DNA of 64,000 nt, taken from contig CM057066.1 in the NCBI GenBank assembly GCA_029945375.1, forward strand, positions 1,736,001 through 1,800,000, read 5' to 3'. Position 1 is the first letter of the stretch, and the number at the start of each line of letters is the position of its first letter. The notes beneath the pieces are model-generated. The model searched no databases. It was not told the origin of the DNA and saw only the letters and a program-made list of their open reading frames with translations. Below are positions 15,421-26,556 of this stretch, piece by piece. This stretch comes from Agaricus subrufescens. Its lineage: Eukaryota; Basidiomycota; Agaricomycetes; Agaricales; Agaricaceae. Made by a program: the position numbers and the translations under genes.

Positions 15421-15480
15421 ATAACGGGACGTGGATACACCGTAAGCCCCTCGTAGCGCTCGGCAAAGTTTATTCTCCTT

Positions 15481-15519
15481 GCAAACTCGGGCATACACGA
15501 ACGGAGCCACCTATAAAAG
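15481..15519 (+). promoter_or_regulatory. Core promoter of GATase copy D
   Basis: GCAAACTCGGGCATACACGA is followed, exactly 11 bp after CATACACGA, by TATAAAAG at 15512, which is 63 bp before the ATG. The preceding TTTATTCTCCTT also matches the segment before copies C and H. Confidence 0.78.
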
Positions 15520-15574
15520 CAGCAGTGTCTGCTTGCTCCTAATTCATCACATATCTGCATTACCTTGCTTAACC

Positions 15575-16776
15575 ATGCCTGCTAACTCCGGTGCCAGAGT
15601 CGTTCGCGTCGCTCTCTTCGTCAATGGTATCTGGACCAAAAAACTGCTCGAGCTCAATGGCGACTATCTCAACATGTACAGGAGATGGTTGAATGCCTCT
15701 CTCCCAAAACACTCTGGATATAGGCTCGTCATGGATGCTTATAACTCCAAGGAGGGCGAATACCCCGAGGAGGGTCTCATCGACGAGTACGACGTCATTA
15801 TGCTCTCAGGTTCCCGTAAGTTAGATTTTTTCTTGTCCGAAACTTCCATTAGAAATTAATTAATCACCATTGTAGCTGAGGATGCCTGGTCGGACGAGCC
15901 TTGGGTCGTTAAGCTTGTCGATTTCATTCGCCATGTCGGTATCAACCACCCCGAAGTCCGATTGTTCGGTACGTCTAATCTTTAGCCCCGTACCATAGTC
16001 ATTGCTAACCACTCTGCATCAGGTGTATGCTTCGGGCATCAGATCATAGGTCGCTCTTTGGGTGGTAAAGTAGGCCGAAACCCTAATCAATGGGAGCTTG
16101 GTCCTACTTTGCTCAAGACCACCGCCATGGGTAAATTGCTCTATGGTGTCGACCGCATAGTAAGCCACAATATACATTCCTAAGCAACAGCGTTGATTGA
16201 GCGAACGTCACCAAATAGGGACTCCAAGAATTCCACCAAGATGTTGTCTATCTAGATTCCCTCAATGATCATCTGGCATCTGGCGAAATCTATCTTTTGG
16301 CCCATTCCGATATAACACCCAATCAAGGGATCGTCAAGTTCTATGACTTCGGCAGGAGATCGGAGAACCCCGATTTCAAGCTGGTCGAATATGTCCATAT
16401 TTTGACCAGTCAAGGACACCCAGAATTTGATGAGCCAACCACGACTGAGCTCATCCACCAGCGTAATGAAAAGAACCACATCAATGATACCGCATTCGCT
16501 GGCTACTTCGGCAATCGCGGCCTTGACCACGAACATGAACCCATCTCCAAACATGGAACTGGAAAGAGGTGGGGAGCTGATTACGATGGTGTTCTTGTGA
16601 TCGGCAAGACGTTCTGGGAGATGTTCGGCGTCGACTATGCTGAGGATGAGCGTATTGTGGCGAAGCCGAAGAAACATGGGAAGCATGCAGGCAAGACTGT
16701 TGGTGAACCAAAGAAACCCAGTGCCAAATTCCTCATGGACAACCACCTTGTCCAGGCCGGTCATGTTCCAGCCTAA
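15575..16776 (+). CDS. Class I glutamine amidotransferase-like protein, copy D
   Basis: Four exons: 15575-15815, 15876-15968, 16023-16159 and 16219-16776 (1029 nt, 342 residues). This is the longest copy and a good reference for the family. In order it shows VVRVALFVNGIWTKKLL (first strand), YDVIMLSGSPEDAW spanning intron 1, NHPEVRLFGVCFGHQIIG with Cys114 spanning intron 2, TPNQGIVKFYDFG, and TSQGHPEFDE with the His and Glu. It ends with LVIGKTFWEMFGVDY and the tail KPKKHGKHAGK. All triad residues are present. Promoter and protein sequence pair it with copy C. Probably cytosolic; activity unassigned beyond gamma-glutamyl or glutamine amide hydrolysis. Confidence 0.92.
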
Positions 16777-18536
16777 TTTTGTGCTAGATACTTGCTTGAC
16801 GTCGACTTTTAGCTTAGTTGATTAATTATGGATGTAGGCGATATCATGAATTTGGTATGTTACATGTGATAGCTGGTATATGGAGAACGAATAATAAAAA
16901 AACGTCATGTTTGAGGCGAAAAGCATAAAATATCATCCCTACAAAATTGAGACAAAGGTAGGAGCCAAGAGGATACGCGGTTCGTTAACAATTTCTTGAC
17001 CTGTGCCATCCATCAATCAATATTAACAAATGAGGCCGTTATGATTTAATCAATAAGTTTCGGGTCTTGCTTGCACCGACATGACTACGTTCAAGATCGC
17101 ATCCTTGGCACGCCGGCTTTAATCTTCGCGCTATTTACGATAAATATACTCGTAATGGTGTAGGTTCGGCATCACTATTGGCGGATAACACCAACTGCCA
17201 TTGTTTTTCACCTTTTTTACAGCTGCTAGTCTCGATATTCACAAGGCCAATGTTCGCCACAACCTGATGGAGCACCGATCAAGCGAGTATCCTAGTATCT
17301 TTTTTCCGTTCTGGATGTAAGTGTAAGGATCAGGGAGGCACCTATCCGAGATTCTACAAGCGTTAGTCTTAGCTTGTTATAGATCATGGAATAGTATAAT
17401 TCATGCTTTCAATCAAAACAATGCTTTTCGCCTTTATTACCCCACTCTGAAGGAAAGTATCTACTCGCACTACGTCCTGTGGGACGTTCTTCCGACTAAC
17501 TACCCAATACGAGTTTCTACCAAATTCCATCAAATTCTCCGGTTGACTTATGTTGCGGCTGCGTCTTATTGGGTGACAATGATGGGATTCACGGATTCCA
17601 ATGATGGTATCACGGTTGAATCAAGAACCCTGTCTTCAATATGTATGGGTGTCGACTCGGATAATTTGAAGGAACGAATTGAGCTACAATTGGTTGTTTC
17701 TGTTCCGTTCTTGCCCCGACGGATATCGAGATTCAACCCAGAGACGCTCGAGTCGGCTCGATGTCACACTGGCGAATCAAGCAGCGAACACTCTGCAGCT
17801 CCTTGATCGAATTGACACTTGCTGGACGGGATAAATGCTTCAGAATCGGTACTGGTTAACCGCCGCATCGATTTGATCGCGGTGGCGAATATTATCTGTT
17901 CAAAGAGGCGGTGATGTAACTTGACAGCACTAGTGATATTCCTTACTTTAGAAGACCGCTATTTCCTGCACCTAGAACCGAAGATGATGATACTCTCTGA
18001 GGTCGACGGCCTTCGTACTTGACTTCGCCCTGTCACAGGAAATAGAAACGGCGCCACGGACACACTTCGGTCTACTTGACTGGGTGCACGGACCAAAGAA
18101 GAGGCAGTGTATATTGGTTGACATTTAAGTTGAAATCGTGGAAATGTATTTATTGAAACGGGAAAGAAGCCGTACGGTTTCGAGAAGCATCTGTTGAACA
18201 GTCATTGCGGGGTTGAGCAAGAGATGTCGGAGTTTTGGAGTCCATAACAGACGTTTTGACAAGTTGACAACTACTATGTTGTTCACGATCGAGTTTATAT
18301 TGAGCAAGCCGAGATACCGATAATCACTAGGATGGAGCGTCACAACCAACTCTCGTACTATCAGCGCGCCCCCTGTCATCAACCTTTCAATAATGGAAGT
18401 CAGGCTAGGCGATATCCGACGCGCCTTTCCCTATGCAGGAACAAACTTCCAAGTGTCCTGGGATACCGAGAAGCCCCCTCAGTTCCATCTACCTGCCACA
18501 AAACTTTCCCGCCCCCCCGCAAAGAATAATTCCTAT
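16777..18536. other. Intergenic, 1.8 kb, no gene seen
   Basis: Spacer between copies D and E. The frame 17543-17806 (plus) and the frame 18125-18382 (minus) have no recognisable features. Confidence 0.5.
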
Positions 18537-18573
18537 ACAAACGTGAGCATACACGACAGGAGCCATCTATAAG
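18537..18573 (+). promoter_or_regulatory. Core promoter of GATase copy E
   Basis: ACAAACGTGAGCATACACGA is followed by TATAAG at 18568, again 11 bp after CATACACGA and 52 bp before the ATG. The promoter is preserved even though the protein has lost its catalytic Cys. Confidence 0.72.
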
Positions 18574-18619
18574 ATCACTTTTCCAATACTGGATCATCAC
18601 CTAAGTGTCCTGGCCACTC

Positions 18620-19814
18620 ATGCCGCCTTTACCCCGCTCTGTAACCGTTCGCGTTGCTCTACTCATTTGCGGTCACTGGACCAAAAAACTCAAGGAGCTC
18701 AATGACGACTATCTCGAAATGTATAGGCGATGGTTGCTTGCCTCTTTGCCGCCAGGCTCGGGATTCAAGCTCCTCATGGATGGTTACGACGCGCGAGAAG
18801 AGGAGTATCCTGAGGAGGAGCTCATTAGCCAGTACGATGTCATTATGGTCTCAGGATCGCGTAAGTTGGTTTACTTCTCGCCTGAAATCTCCCATTAAGT
18901 ATTGGCCACGCGCCATCTCTAGCCCACGACGCATTTTCCACCGAACCATGGATTACTGGCCTTGTAGAATTTGTAAAGTATGTGGGTATCTACCATCCGG
19001 AAACTAGACTAGTCGGTAGGTCTTATATGTTGCACGTACTTTTTACACGCGTTTGTTTATTGTTCGGCACCAGGTATATCCTTTGGGCATCAGATTATCA
19101 GCCGGTCTCTGGGTGGTGAGGTTAAGAGGAACCCCAAAGAATGGGAAATTGGACCTACAGTCGTTAAATCCACATATATGGGCAAATTGCTCTTCGGTGT
19201 GGACAAAATCGTAAGTCACATCTTCCAAATCCGGAATGCCACTTTAAGCCGACAAGCACTTTGTCAACCAATAGGCACTCCAACAATTCCACCAGGACAC
19301 CGTAGAAATAGAACCGCTGGCCGGTTCTCTGGCATCCGGTGAAATTTACCTTTTGGCCCAATCCGACATGACCGCCAATCAAGGGATCGTCAAATTCTAC
19401 CCACTTTGCCCGACTTCAGAAACTCCAGAGGATCCCGATTCCGATTTCAGACTGGCAGAACAAGTACATATTTTGACTTGTCAAGGACATCCGGAATTCG
19501 ACGAGCAAACAGTCACTGAACTTACTCATCAACTGAATGAGAAGAAACGTATTAATGAGTTTGCATACACAAGCTACTTTGGTGTAACAGGTGCAGGGCA
19601 TGACCAGGAACCATTAATTAAGGAAGGTACTGGAAGGAGGTGGGGATCAGATCATGATGGTGTACTTGTGATCGGTAAAACTTTCTGGGAGATATTCGGC
19701 GTGGACTATAGTGATGATGCACGGGTTGCGTTGAAGCCCAAAAAGCCAGTGAAGCGTCCGAACCATGTCTGGAGAAGACCCCATGCTAGCCACCTTCTTA
19801 GAACTGATGTATAG
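18620..19814 (+). CDS. GATase1 paralogue E with catalytic Cys replaced by Ser
   Basis: Four exons: 18620-18860, 18923-19015, 19074-19210 and 19275-19814 (1011 nt, 336 residues), all in frame. The nucleophile elbow reads GISFGHQIISRSLGG: codon TCC (Ser114) stands where all other intact copies have TGC (Cys). The His/Glu motif TCQGHPEFDE is kept. Splice sites, promoter and reading frame are intact, so this is not simple decay. It may be a non-hydrolysing pseudoenzyme, for example a binding or regulatory subunit; a weak serine nucleophile is also possible. The tail also differs (KPKKPVKRPNHVWRRPHASH). It is more diverged from C and D than they are from each other (NDDYLEMYRRWLLASLPPGSG). Confidence 0.88.
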
Positions 19815-19871
19815 TATACTTATTTGTATTCAACATGTATAAGCGAATCGACGGACTTTCTGTATTACATT

Positions 19872-20953
19872 TCAACACACAATTGTGGAGTAACTACTCT
19901 TGGTACTTGACACAAAAATCTTTCGGGGTGCTTTCCCTGCAGCACTTATATCGCGGGGTCGCAAAGGCATTCCCGGGATCAGCATGCCTTCTTCTGTATC
20001 TGGCTCGTTCGCCTCTCCGTTGTTTGCACCTTCCTTGATAGTGCCATCGCTAATCAAACGGCGGACGATCTCAGAAACCATAGGTTCGGTAAGCTCGGGG
20101 CGTCCTTGTACAGACATGATACAGTATGAGTGTGTTGGTGAACGTCATGAACCCGGCCTTGAGTATCACATGCCCTACAGTCCCCGTAGAGTTTAACAAC
20201 ACCCTGATTTGGAGTTATGGCGGACGATCCGAGAAGATGGATCGACCCATCGGAGACATGGTCAGAAAGTGTGTCGACAGCAATGTGATCTAGGTGGAGC
20301 TGCGAGAGTTTAAACTGTGGTTGATGTCAGTCAAATTAAGGGAAGATATCTATAATTTCGAGAAACGTACGCTCTTGAGTCCGAAATATTCTTGACCGAA
20401 ATGAGTGAGCTTGATCCGCTTCTGACCATACTCCCACTACACATTCTCAGTGACAATTCCTCCCATAGCCTGGCCAATGATTTGATGTCCGAAGCCAATG
20501 CCTTATTAATCAATCCCAGTCAAAAGATTATTTTTGGGAGTAAATTCGGAGCCACTCACCAACAATTCTGACATGTGTTAACTTATTGTGCACATGTTGG
20601 ACATAACATGTAAGGCGACGTATCCAGCTATCCTGTCCTGAGCATCCGCAGCTGAAAAAAACACCAGTGGTTGTTAAGTTTATGTATCGAGAAGTTTGTT
20701 TGGTGCATACCTGATGCAGTGAGTATGATCACATCAATATTTTCGCGCATGTCTTTGCCCTTCGGATACTTTTCTTCATAGACGTTGTAAGGCGTCATCT
20801 TGAGTTCATACCCCGAGTTGCGGGGTAAGGATCGATCAACCATTTCTCGTAGATTTTATATGTAATGCCGCAACTGAAGTTGGACGAGGGTTCGTCGCAA
20901 ACCAACAAAGCCACCCGGACCGTTTGACGGGGGGGTAACATTGGAAATGGCAT
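19872..20953 (-). pseudogene. Decayed GATase1 copy F, inverted
   Basis: Minus-strand remnants of all four exons are recognisable. Exon 1 begins at 20953 (TVRVALLVCDE) and then shifts frame: YEKWL is in one frame and SLPRNSGYEL in another. An exon 2 trace ends LTHVRIVG near 20550. Exon 3 reads GIGFGHQIIGQAMGG, so the nucleophile Cys is Gly. It then meets an in-frame TAG near 20433, where the others have the residues before WELGP. In exon 4, near 20270-20190, LSQLHLDHI and ITPNQGVVKLY are clear. The His/Glu motif reads SVQGRPELTE, so the catalytic His is Arg. It is broken by a frameshift, a nonsense codon and loss of two catalytic residues. It faces the same way as copy G. Confidence 0.85.
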
Positions 20954-22991
20954 GCTAATCGAGGAATCCATTATGTCGTGCAAAGGATGTGGATGCAATG
21001 GAGGTCTGACGCCCATATGCACGTATTTGCAGGCGTATGTTGGTCGAGATGGTTGAGATTGGCAGAAGATAGTGACTGTGTGACGCTACCAGCAGTCCTA
21101 TGGCCGTCAGATAAGGTCATCTGTAGAGACCCTGTGACGCGACATAAGTAAATGAAACCAAGCGTAAATCCTCAAGGGAGAGGATGGATTGACGGAAGTA
21201 ACAACACAGAATCGGAGGAGGGTAATTCAGAAAGAGCATGAGTCTTCCTCCGTCATAGCAGCATGAGACACCGAACTTTAGTCGGAACGCCTTCCTACGA
21301 CGTTGATGCCCTCGTTTAGTTGTTGTCCAGTGTCATCCCTGCCGTGGTCAATTCATTTGGAAGGAAGTCTGGGGTCCTCGTTGCATCGTTCGGAATGGTG
21401 CCGTACATCGCTCATCTATGAACAATGCCAGTAGCGATTGCATAGGTAAATTCGGGGACTTCTCGTACAAAGAAGGTGTTTTGTAATTTGATGTGCGCAG
21501 CACACATCCTTCACAACGCCAATGGAGCTGGACAAGGCTCTGTGGATAGTTCCAAAGGGAAAGTTATATCCGTCGAAAAGTACTTCGTGTTTCGAGAAAA
21601 ACTTAATCTGCTAAGCCGATGGTGTTACTAAGTGAGATTCCGAGGCAGCGAAAAGGACTTACGAGATATTCCAGACCGAATACCATTTTAACAGAAAAGC
21701 AGAGAAATGTGGACCACTGTCTAATCATAGGCTAATCACACCCCCATTGCTTGTTCAACGTTTGGCTGAAAATCCAATTTCCTGCGGACGAGGCAACAGT
21801 TGACGCATATACTAGCAGAAGCGACAGAGAAGCTATCCAAAAATACCTGCTGATAGATATATATATATCATTCAGTGTCAAATTGTACGAGAGAAGAGCA
21901 CCTACAGGGTCTAGCGAGCTTGAACATTCCGTAAAACTTGTCAAAGTCTTCACTTGCCAGTCTTTCTCTGCCAGTTTTTCTTGTTACAAGTGTTGTGCAT
22001 TCAAAGCTTGGAATCCGAATTAAGAGATACAGAATCTTCCAATCACTTTCGATCGGCCCAGAACATCAACGGGAGCCTAGCTTCGGGGGAGTGCGGCCCA
22101 ACAAAGGCCACTCAAGCAATTTCAGCGCGAACCCGAACAGAGTTGGGTCAGATATGACCAGGAACAATACAAAAACATCGTCTTTATTGCAGGTTCAAGG
22201 ACTTGTACGTGCTGGTATACGACCTTTAGTTCCATGTTATCTGATAGTTAATATGTACGCACATGACATGCTTGAGCAGTTCACTTGAACGAATCCAAGT
22301 GTTTGACGATTCATGCAGCAGCAGCACCGCCTGTTGCTTGACAGAGGTCTCCCTGAGACTTGAGAACTTGTTCAGAAGAGTTTTGCAAATCTACAGCAGT
22401 AGCCAAGTGAGGAGTTGGTTGGACAGGAGGAAAACGTTTACTTGTGTGGCACCGAGGAAGTAGCGGCTGTTTCCGAAGGGTTACTAATCAGTGATGATTT
22501 GATGAAGTACTTGTTCAAGTAACGCTCTTGGGAACTTGCTAAACCGTTTCCGGAGTGACAAACTGACTATAATCACGATCGATAGGTATTGGGAGAGATA
22601 GTAGAAGCCCCTCTCCCTTGTAAACCTTTCAATGGGAATCATTGTTCGGATTTCGAGGGCATTACAAGTCTTTGGGTTGCTCGCAGAGACAATGGATTGT
22701 TATATCTTAGAAGCACTCGCAGATCAGCTACCTCATAATTCGTCATAACTCTATATGAAAGGGTAAGTACGACAATTATTCTTGTGGAACAGAGAAAGCA
22801 GGATATAAACACAAACAATAACTGCGGTACTGCTCTGCCCCTTTATCATGTTAAAATGATATAGTGGTTGTGAATCGACATCTAATGGAAATCATTAACG
22901 ACAGCAAATGAACAATTAGAGAGCACGGCCGAAGAACCATCGGATAGCCCTCCGTGGTCGAGGACTAGCCGGGGCCCGCTTAAAGGTCCTA
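20954..22991. other. Intergenic, 2 kb, no gene seen
   Basis: No coding signal is convincing here. Several short plus-strand frames at 21751-22463 lack similarity to anything known to me. Confidence 0.5.
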
Positions 22992-24017
22992 CTACCAAAC
23001 GCCCAACGTTTTCCAAACCACATTCCCGAGTATCCTCGGGCCATTCGGAATCTGAGCTACTCCATTAAACGCCGCAACACGAGCGGCTTCGTTATATCTT
23101 CGATTATCTTCCAACGTAGTCACATTAACAACACCATCCGCAACCATTTCCCCTGTCAGACTCGTCACTATCGATGGAGTAAATTCCGGATGGCCTTGCA
23201 CCGTCAGGATATGAACATGTTCCAGTAAACTCGACCTTCGAACATCAGAGTCGGGAGAATACGGATAAAATTTGACGAGTCCCTGATTGGGGGTTTTGTT
23301 TGAGCATCCTAGAATGTGTAGATCGCCTGATGTGAGTGGGCTAGAAAGCGAAGCCAGGGGTACATGGTCCCGGTGGATATGTTCTACTTCCTAACAGAAT
23401 GTCAATACCAGTGGAGCCGAGATTAGACGCACCTACCAGTTTGTTCATTCCGAGTAATAGTCTACCGACATTCGTGGCATGAACAATGCCTGACCCTATT
23501 TCCCAACCTCTCTCGTTTTGTTCCACTCTTCCACCCAGTGCTCGGCTAACAATCTGGTGTCCGAGGCAGATACCTGTGATTTATTTAACATGACTCAACA
23601 ACCGTGTTGAATATACGCTGACCATAAAGTCTAACTTGAGAGTGCTTACTCTCGACGTGGCGTACATAGTCGACGAGGCGGGTAATCCATGGGACATTTG
23701 ATCCTGCATCAGCAGCTAGTGAAGCAAATTAATCTCAGCCTCGTATACTTCAACCAGCGAACCAAAGACATACGTGATCCAGTAATCATGACCGCATCAT
23801 ACTTGTATAGCTCATCATCGCGGGGATACTTTCCCTCCATCACATCATACGGCTCCAATGACAGAGTAACACCTGATCGAGGTGGAAGTGTACTCTTGAG
23901 CCAACGCCTAAACATCGACTGATAGTCGCCATGGTAAACAACGACCCTTTTGGAAAACTTGGCACAGACAAGGAGAGCAACTCGAATTGTCCGAGCGGGT
24001 GGTATGGACACGGGCAT
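22992..24017 (-). CDS. Class I glutamine amidotransferase-like protein, copy G (inverted, divergent)
   Basis: Four exons on the minus strand: 24017-23774, 23715-23623, 23573-23437 and 23390-22992 (873 nt, 290 residues). Exons 2 and 3 have exactly the array lengths (93 and 137 nt). The triad is complete: GICLGHQIVSRALGG (Cys115) and TVQGHPEFTP. It is the most diverged intact copy and the shortest, ending at GNVVWKTLGVW without the DYSED segment and Lys-rich tail of the others. It therefore resembles a minimal stand-alone GATase such as yeast YLR126C and may be closest to the ancestral form. No CATACAnGA box precedes it; instead a run of TA steps lies at about 24094-24104. A C-terminal tail may have been gained by the plus-strand group or lost here. 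Confidence 0.88.
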
Positions 24018-26121
24018 AGACTCAACTCGGAAGCAATGGCTCCGAATGCCACATGGGAGTAGTATCGTGGGAAAGTAACTGTCAAATAAACTCCCATATA
24101 TATATACCACGCGAAACCTTGGTCCCCCACAAGTTCTAACTATTACCCCTCCCACTGCTGATCGGTTTTCAAACAAATATCCAGTTCCATTCCGTAGGCA
24201 AAGCACGGCATTTTGATCTCCCCTGATTTTTGCACTTTGTTTTTTTTCCCGCGAATTAATCAAAGAACACGATATTGGTTTCGATCGAAAGCATGATCCA
24301 TGTTAGTCCAGAGCATTCGTGCCTAACCGCTCCTGCTCTACATTGGAGTCAATAGTTGCTCTCGAGGCAACCACGATTCTGTAACCACGTTCCGTATACT
24401 CGCTGGTGGAAAAACGATTGTACCACACATTCCACTAATCATCAGGCATACTATGTTTGGAATAGTTTGGAATGAGAACGATCATTCTTTCTGATCTCAA
24501 AACTTGCCTGCCCGGTTATGATAAACGAATGCCCTCTGCAAGCCGACCATTCAAGTGTTCTTGATATACGTATGCTCAGAACATCAGAATGGCGTGGGGG
24601 ATTCAACGATTGACCCCGGGGTAGAGCCTGTAAGACTTTTTCACAACCACTGCCATTGTTTCTTGGTGATGCCCGAGGCGAAATTATATTGAGTCACTGA
24701 ATCCCATTCAAATCTTGCCAGGGGATAACCGTCTAAGTCGAAAATGCAAGCCGCAGCAAAGCCTGATGATGTACCAAGATCGGGTCAAAAAAATACACAC
24801 GTCAAAGTAGAACGTCTTGCTCGGTGAGTTAAAATAGCTGGCCGATGAGACCATTGTACTTTTAATAAACACCGCCTGAATTAGTGATTGACTATTACGA
24901 AGAAGAAGAAGAAGGTTTGAATTCAAGAAGAAGCAGCATGAGACCCTCAACACAATCTAAATCCTGATATGATATCATTTATCAATAGTTGAACCCTGAC
25001 TCTCACAATCACAAAGGGTATACACTTTACCCCTATTTCCATGATTCTAGCTGCGGAGTCGCCTGTGGCCCGATACTCGATCGCACAACTACAACGCAAT
25101 ACAACTTGATTCGGAATGCATTGAAGCTAGAACGTGGTATTCGTCCATCAGTGGCGCAAATACCAGGCTATCCGAGGCGATAAGAAGAGGCTCAGCTTGC
25201 TCTAGAGATGGTCACGAAAGCCGAGGATGCTGCGGCGGTTCTTCAATGAGAAGTGAGAGGATGAGAGGAAGAACCAACTTCTCATAAGTATATGCCTTCG
25301 ACAGTCTGGGTAGAGTCGTGTAAGCTTACAAGTTGGAAGTTTGATAGTCATACGACTTGTTATTCATAAGAGTCGGATATAACAGAAGCTCCAGTGGAGG
25401 CGAGGTGATGGAGTGGTGCTCCGTTGAAGTTAACCAAACACCAACATTTTAGGTGCGCCGCATAAATATTCAATTAGCCGAGAGGAATAACAATTGCACA
25501 ATGCAGTGACCTTCGTAATTCCCAGTCGGCAATGCTCTAACAACGATAACTGGAGAGAGTACACCAGGTACCAGGCACTCTTACCCCGACAGCCTCAGGA
25601 GATACTCCATTGAACTGACCAACGGCATATCATGCTCAAGAGCCCATTCAGGTTTTGGCTTTAACTTCTTTAGGAACCACTTTTTTTTAGCGAACCGATA
25701 CATAGAGCACGGATCAATTCCATGGCAAACGCTAAGAGTCGTAGCCGACAAGTCAACGTGCCTATCTGCGAGCCGATCAAAGGCTATGAGAATGTAGCGA
25801 GTAGATTATGTATATGATCCAGCAATAATGTCCGGTCAGTAGCCACAATAATTAGTAAAAGTAAGCAAAGAAGCCCTTAAGGTAACAAGTATCTATCAAC
25901 TACAATCATAGAAGTCCCAGTAAAGCAACAGGAGCTGTTCGAAAAAGGAGCGAACTGAGCGCGCATGGACTGAGAGTCCAAGCGGGCAAATATAGCCTAT
26001 ATGGGTCATTGAGATCAGTATACTGCGGTGTATTAGCCGTGTGGAACTTACGGAGGCAATAAACACTCCGACTGCCTGTCTGAAGGCTTCCCAAGTCACC
26101 GCATTGACGAGGTGACCTTAA
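24018..26121. other. Intergenic, 2.1 kb, no gene seen
   Basis: No supported gene. A short GAA repeat (reading AGAAGAAGAAGAAGG) is at 24900-24915. Frames at 25896-26099 overlap each other and are probably chance. Confidence 0.5.
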
Positions 26122-26556
26122 CTATAGGTCCATGAAGAGGCCCCGGACGCCGTCGCCGGCGTCTTTGGCGAAACGTAGCCACTGCCAGAAATACAGGCTA
26201 CCACCACCACCATCCTGTCCCCATATATAGTACACCGCGCGGTGATGCATGACATCAAGATGATGCGGCAAGTACTTGAATAGGGCTATCACTATCAGAA
26301 CGCATGTAAAAACCAGGATAGACACTATTGAAAACAATTAATCAATATAAGACATTCCATCAACAAACAGGAAATGCTCACGTAGCAAAAACTTTTCCCA
26401 AGGTTCCAACAGGGTTAACACGAATGTACTCTCGAACCACATGCGTTGCCGCCAGAGAAACATCCTGATACCGGATGTGTCCTTCGTCGGAGCCCTTGTG
26501 GCACGTAGGTCGGGCTTAGGGGCGGGGAGGACACGGGGGACCGGTAGCGTAGCCAT
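26122..26556 (-). CDS. Serine palmitoyltransferase small subunit homologue
   Basis: Two exons on the minus strand, 26556-26382 and 26324-26122, joined over a 57-nt intron (378 nt, 125 residues). The core reads WFESTFVLTLLEPWEKFLL, then LSILVFTCVLIVIALFKYLP and HHL. This matches the animal ssSPT proteins, whose signature is a hydrophobic helix followed by LEPWE and a second helix ending in MPQHI. Small subunits bind the two large SPT subunits in the endoplasmic reticulum and stimulate the first step of sphingolipid synthesis (serine plus palmitoyl-CoA). The ATG at 26556 gives a short Pro-rich cytosolic N-terminus. An upstream in-frame extension to 26856 is rich in His, Cys and Pro and is probably untranslated. 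The tail after the second helix ends DGVRGLFMDL. Confidence 0.82.
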
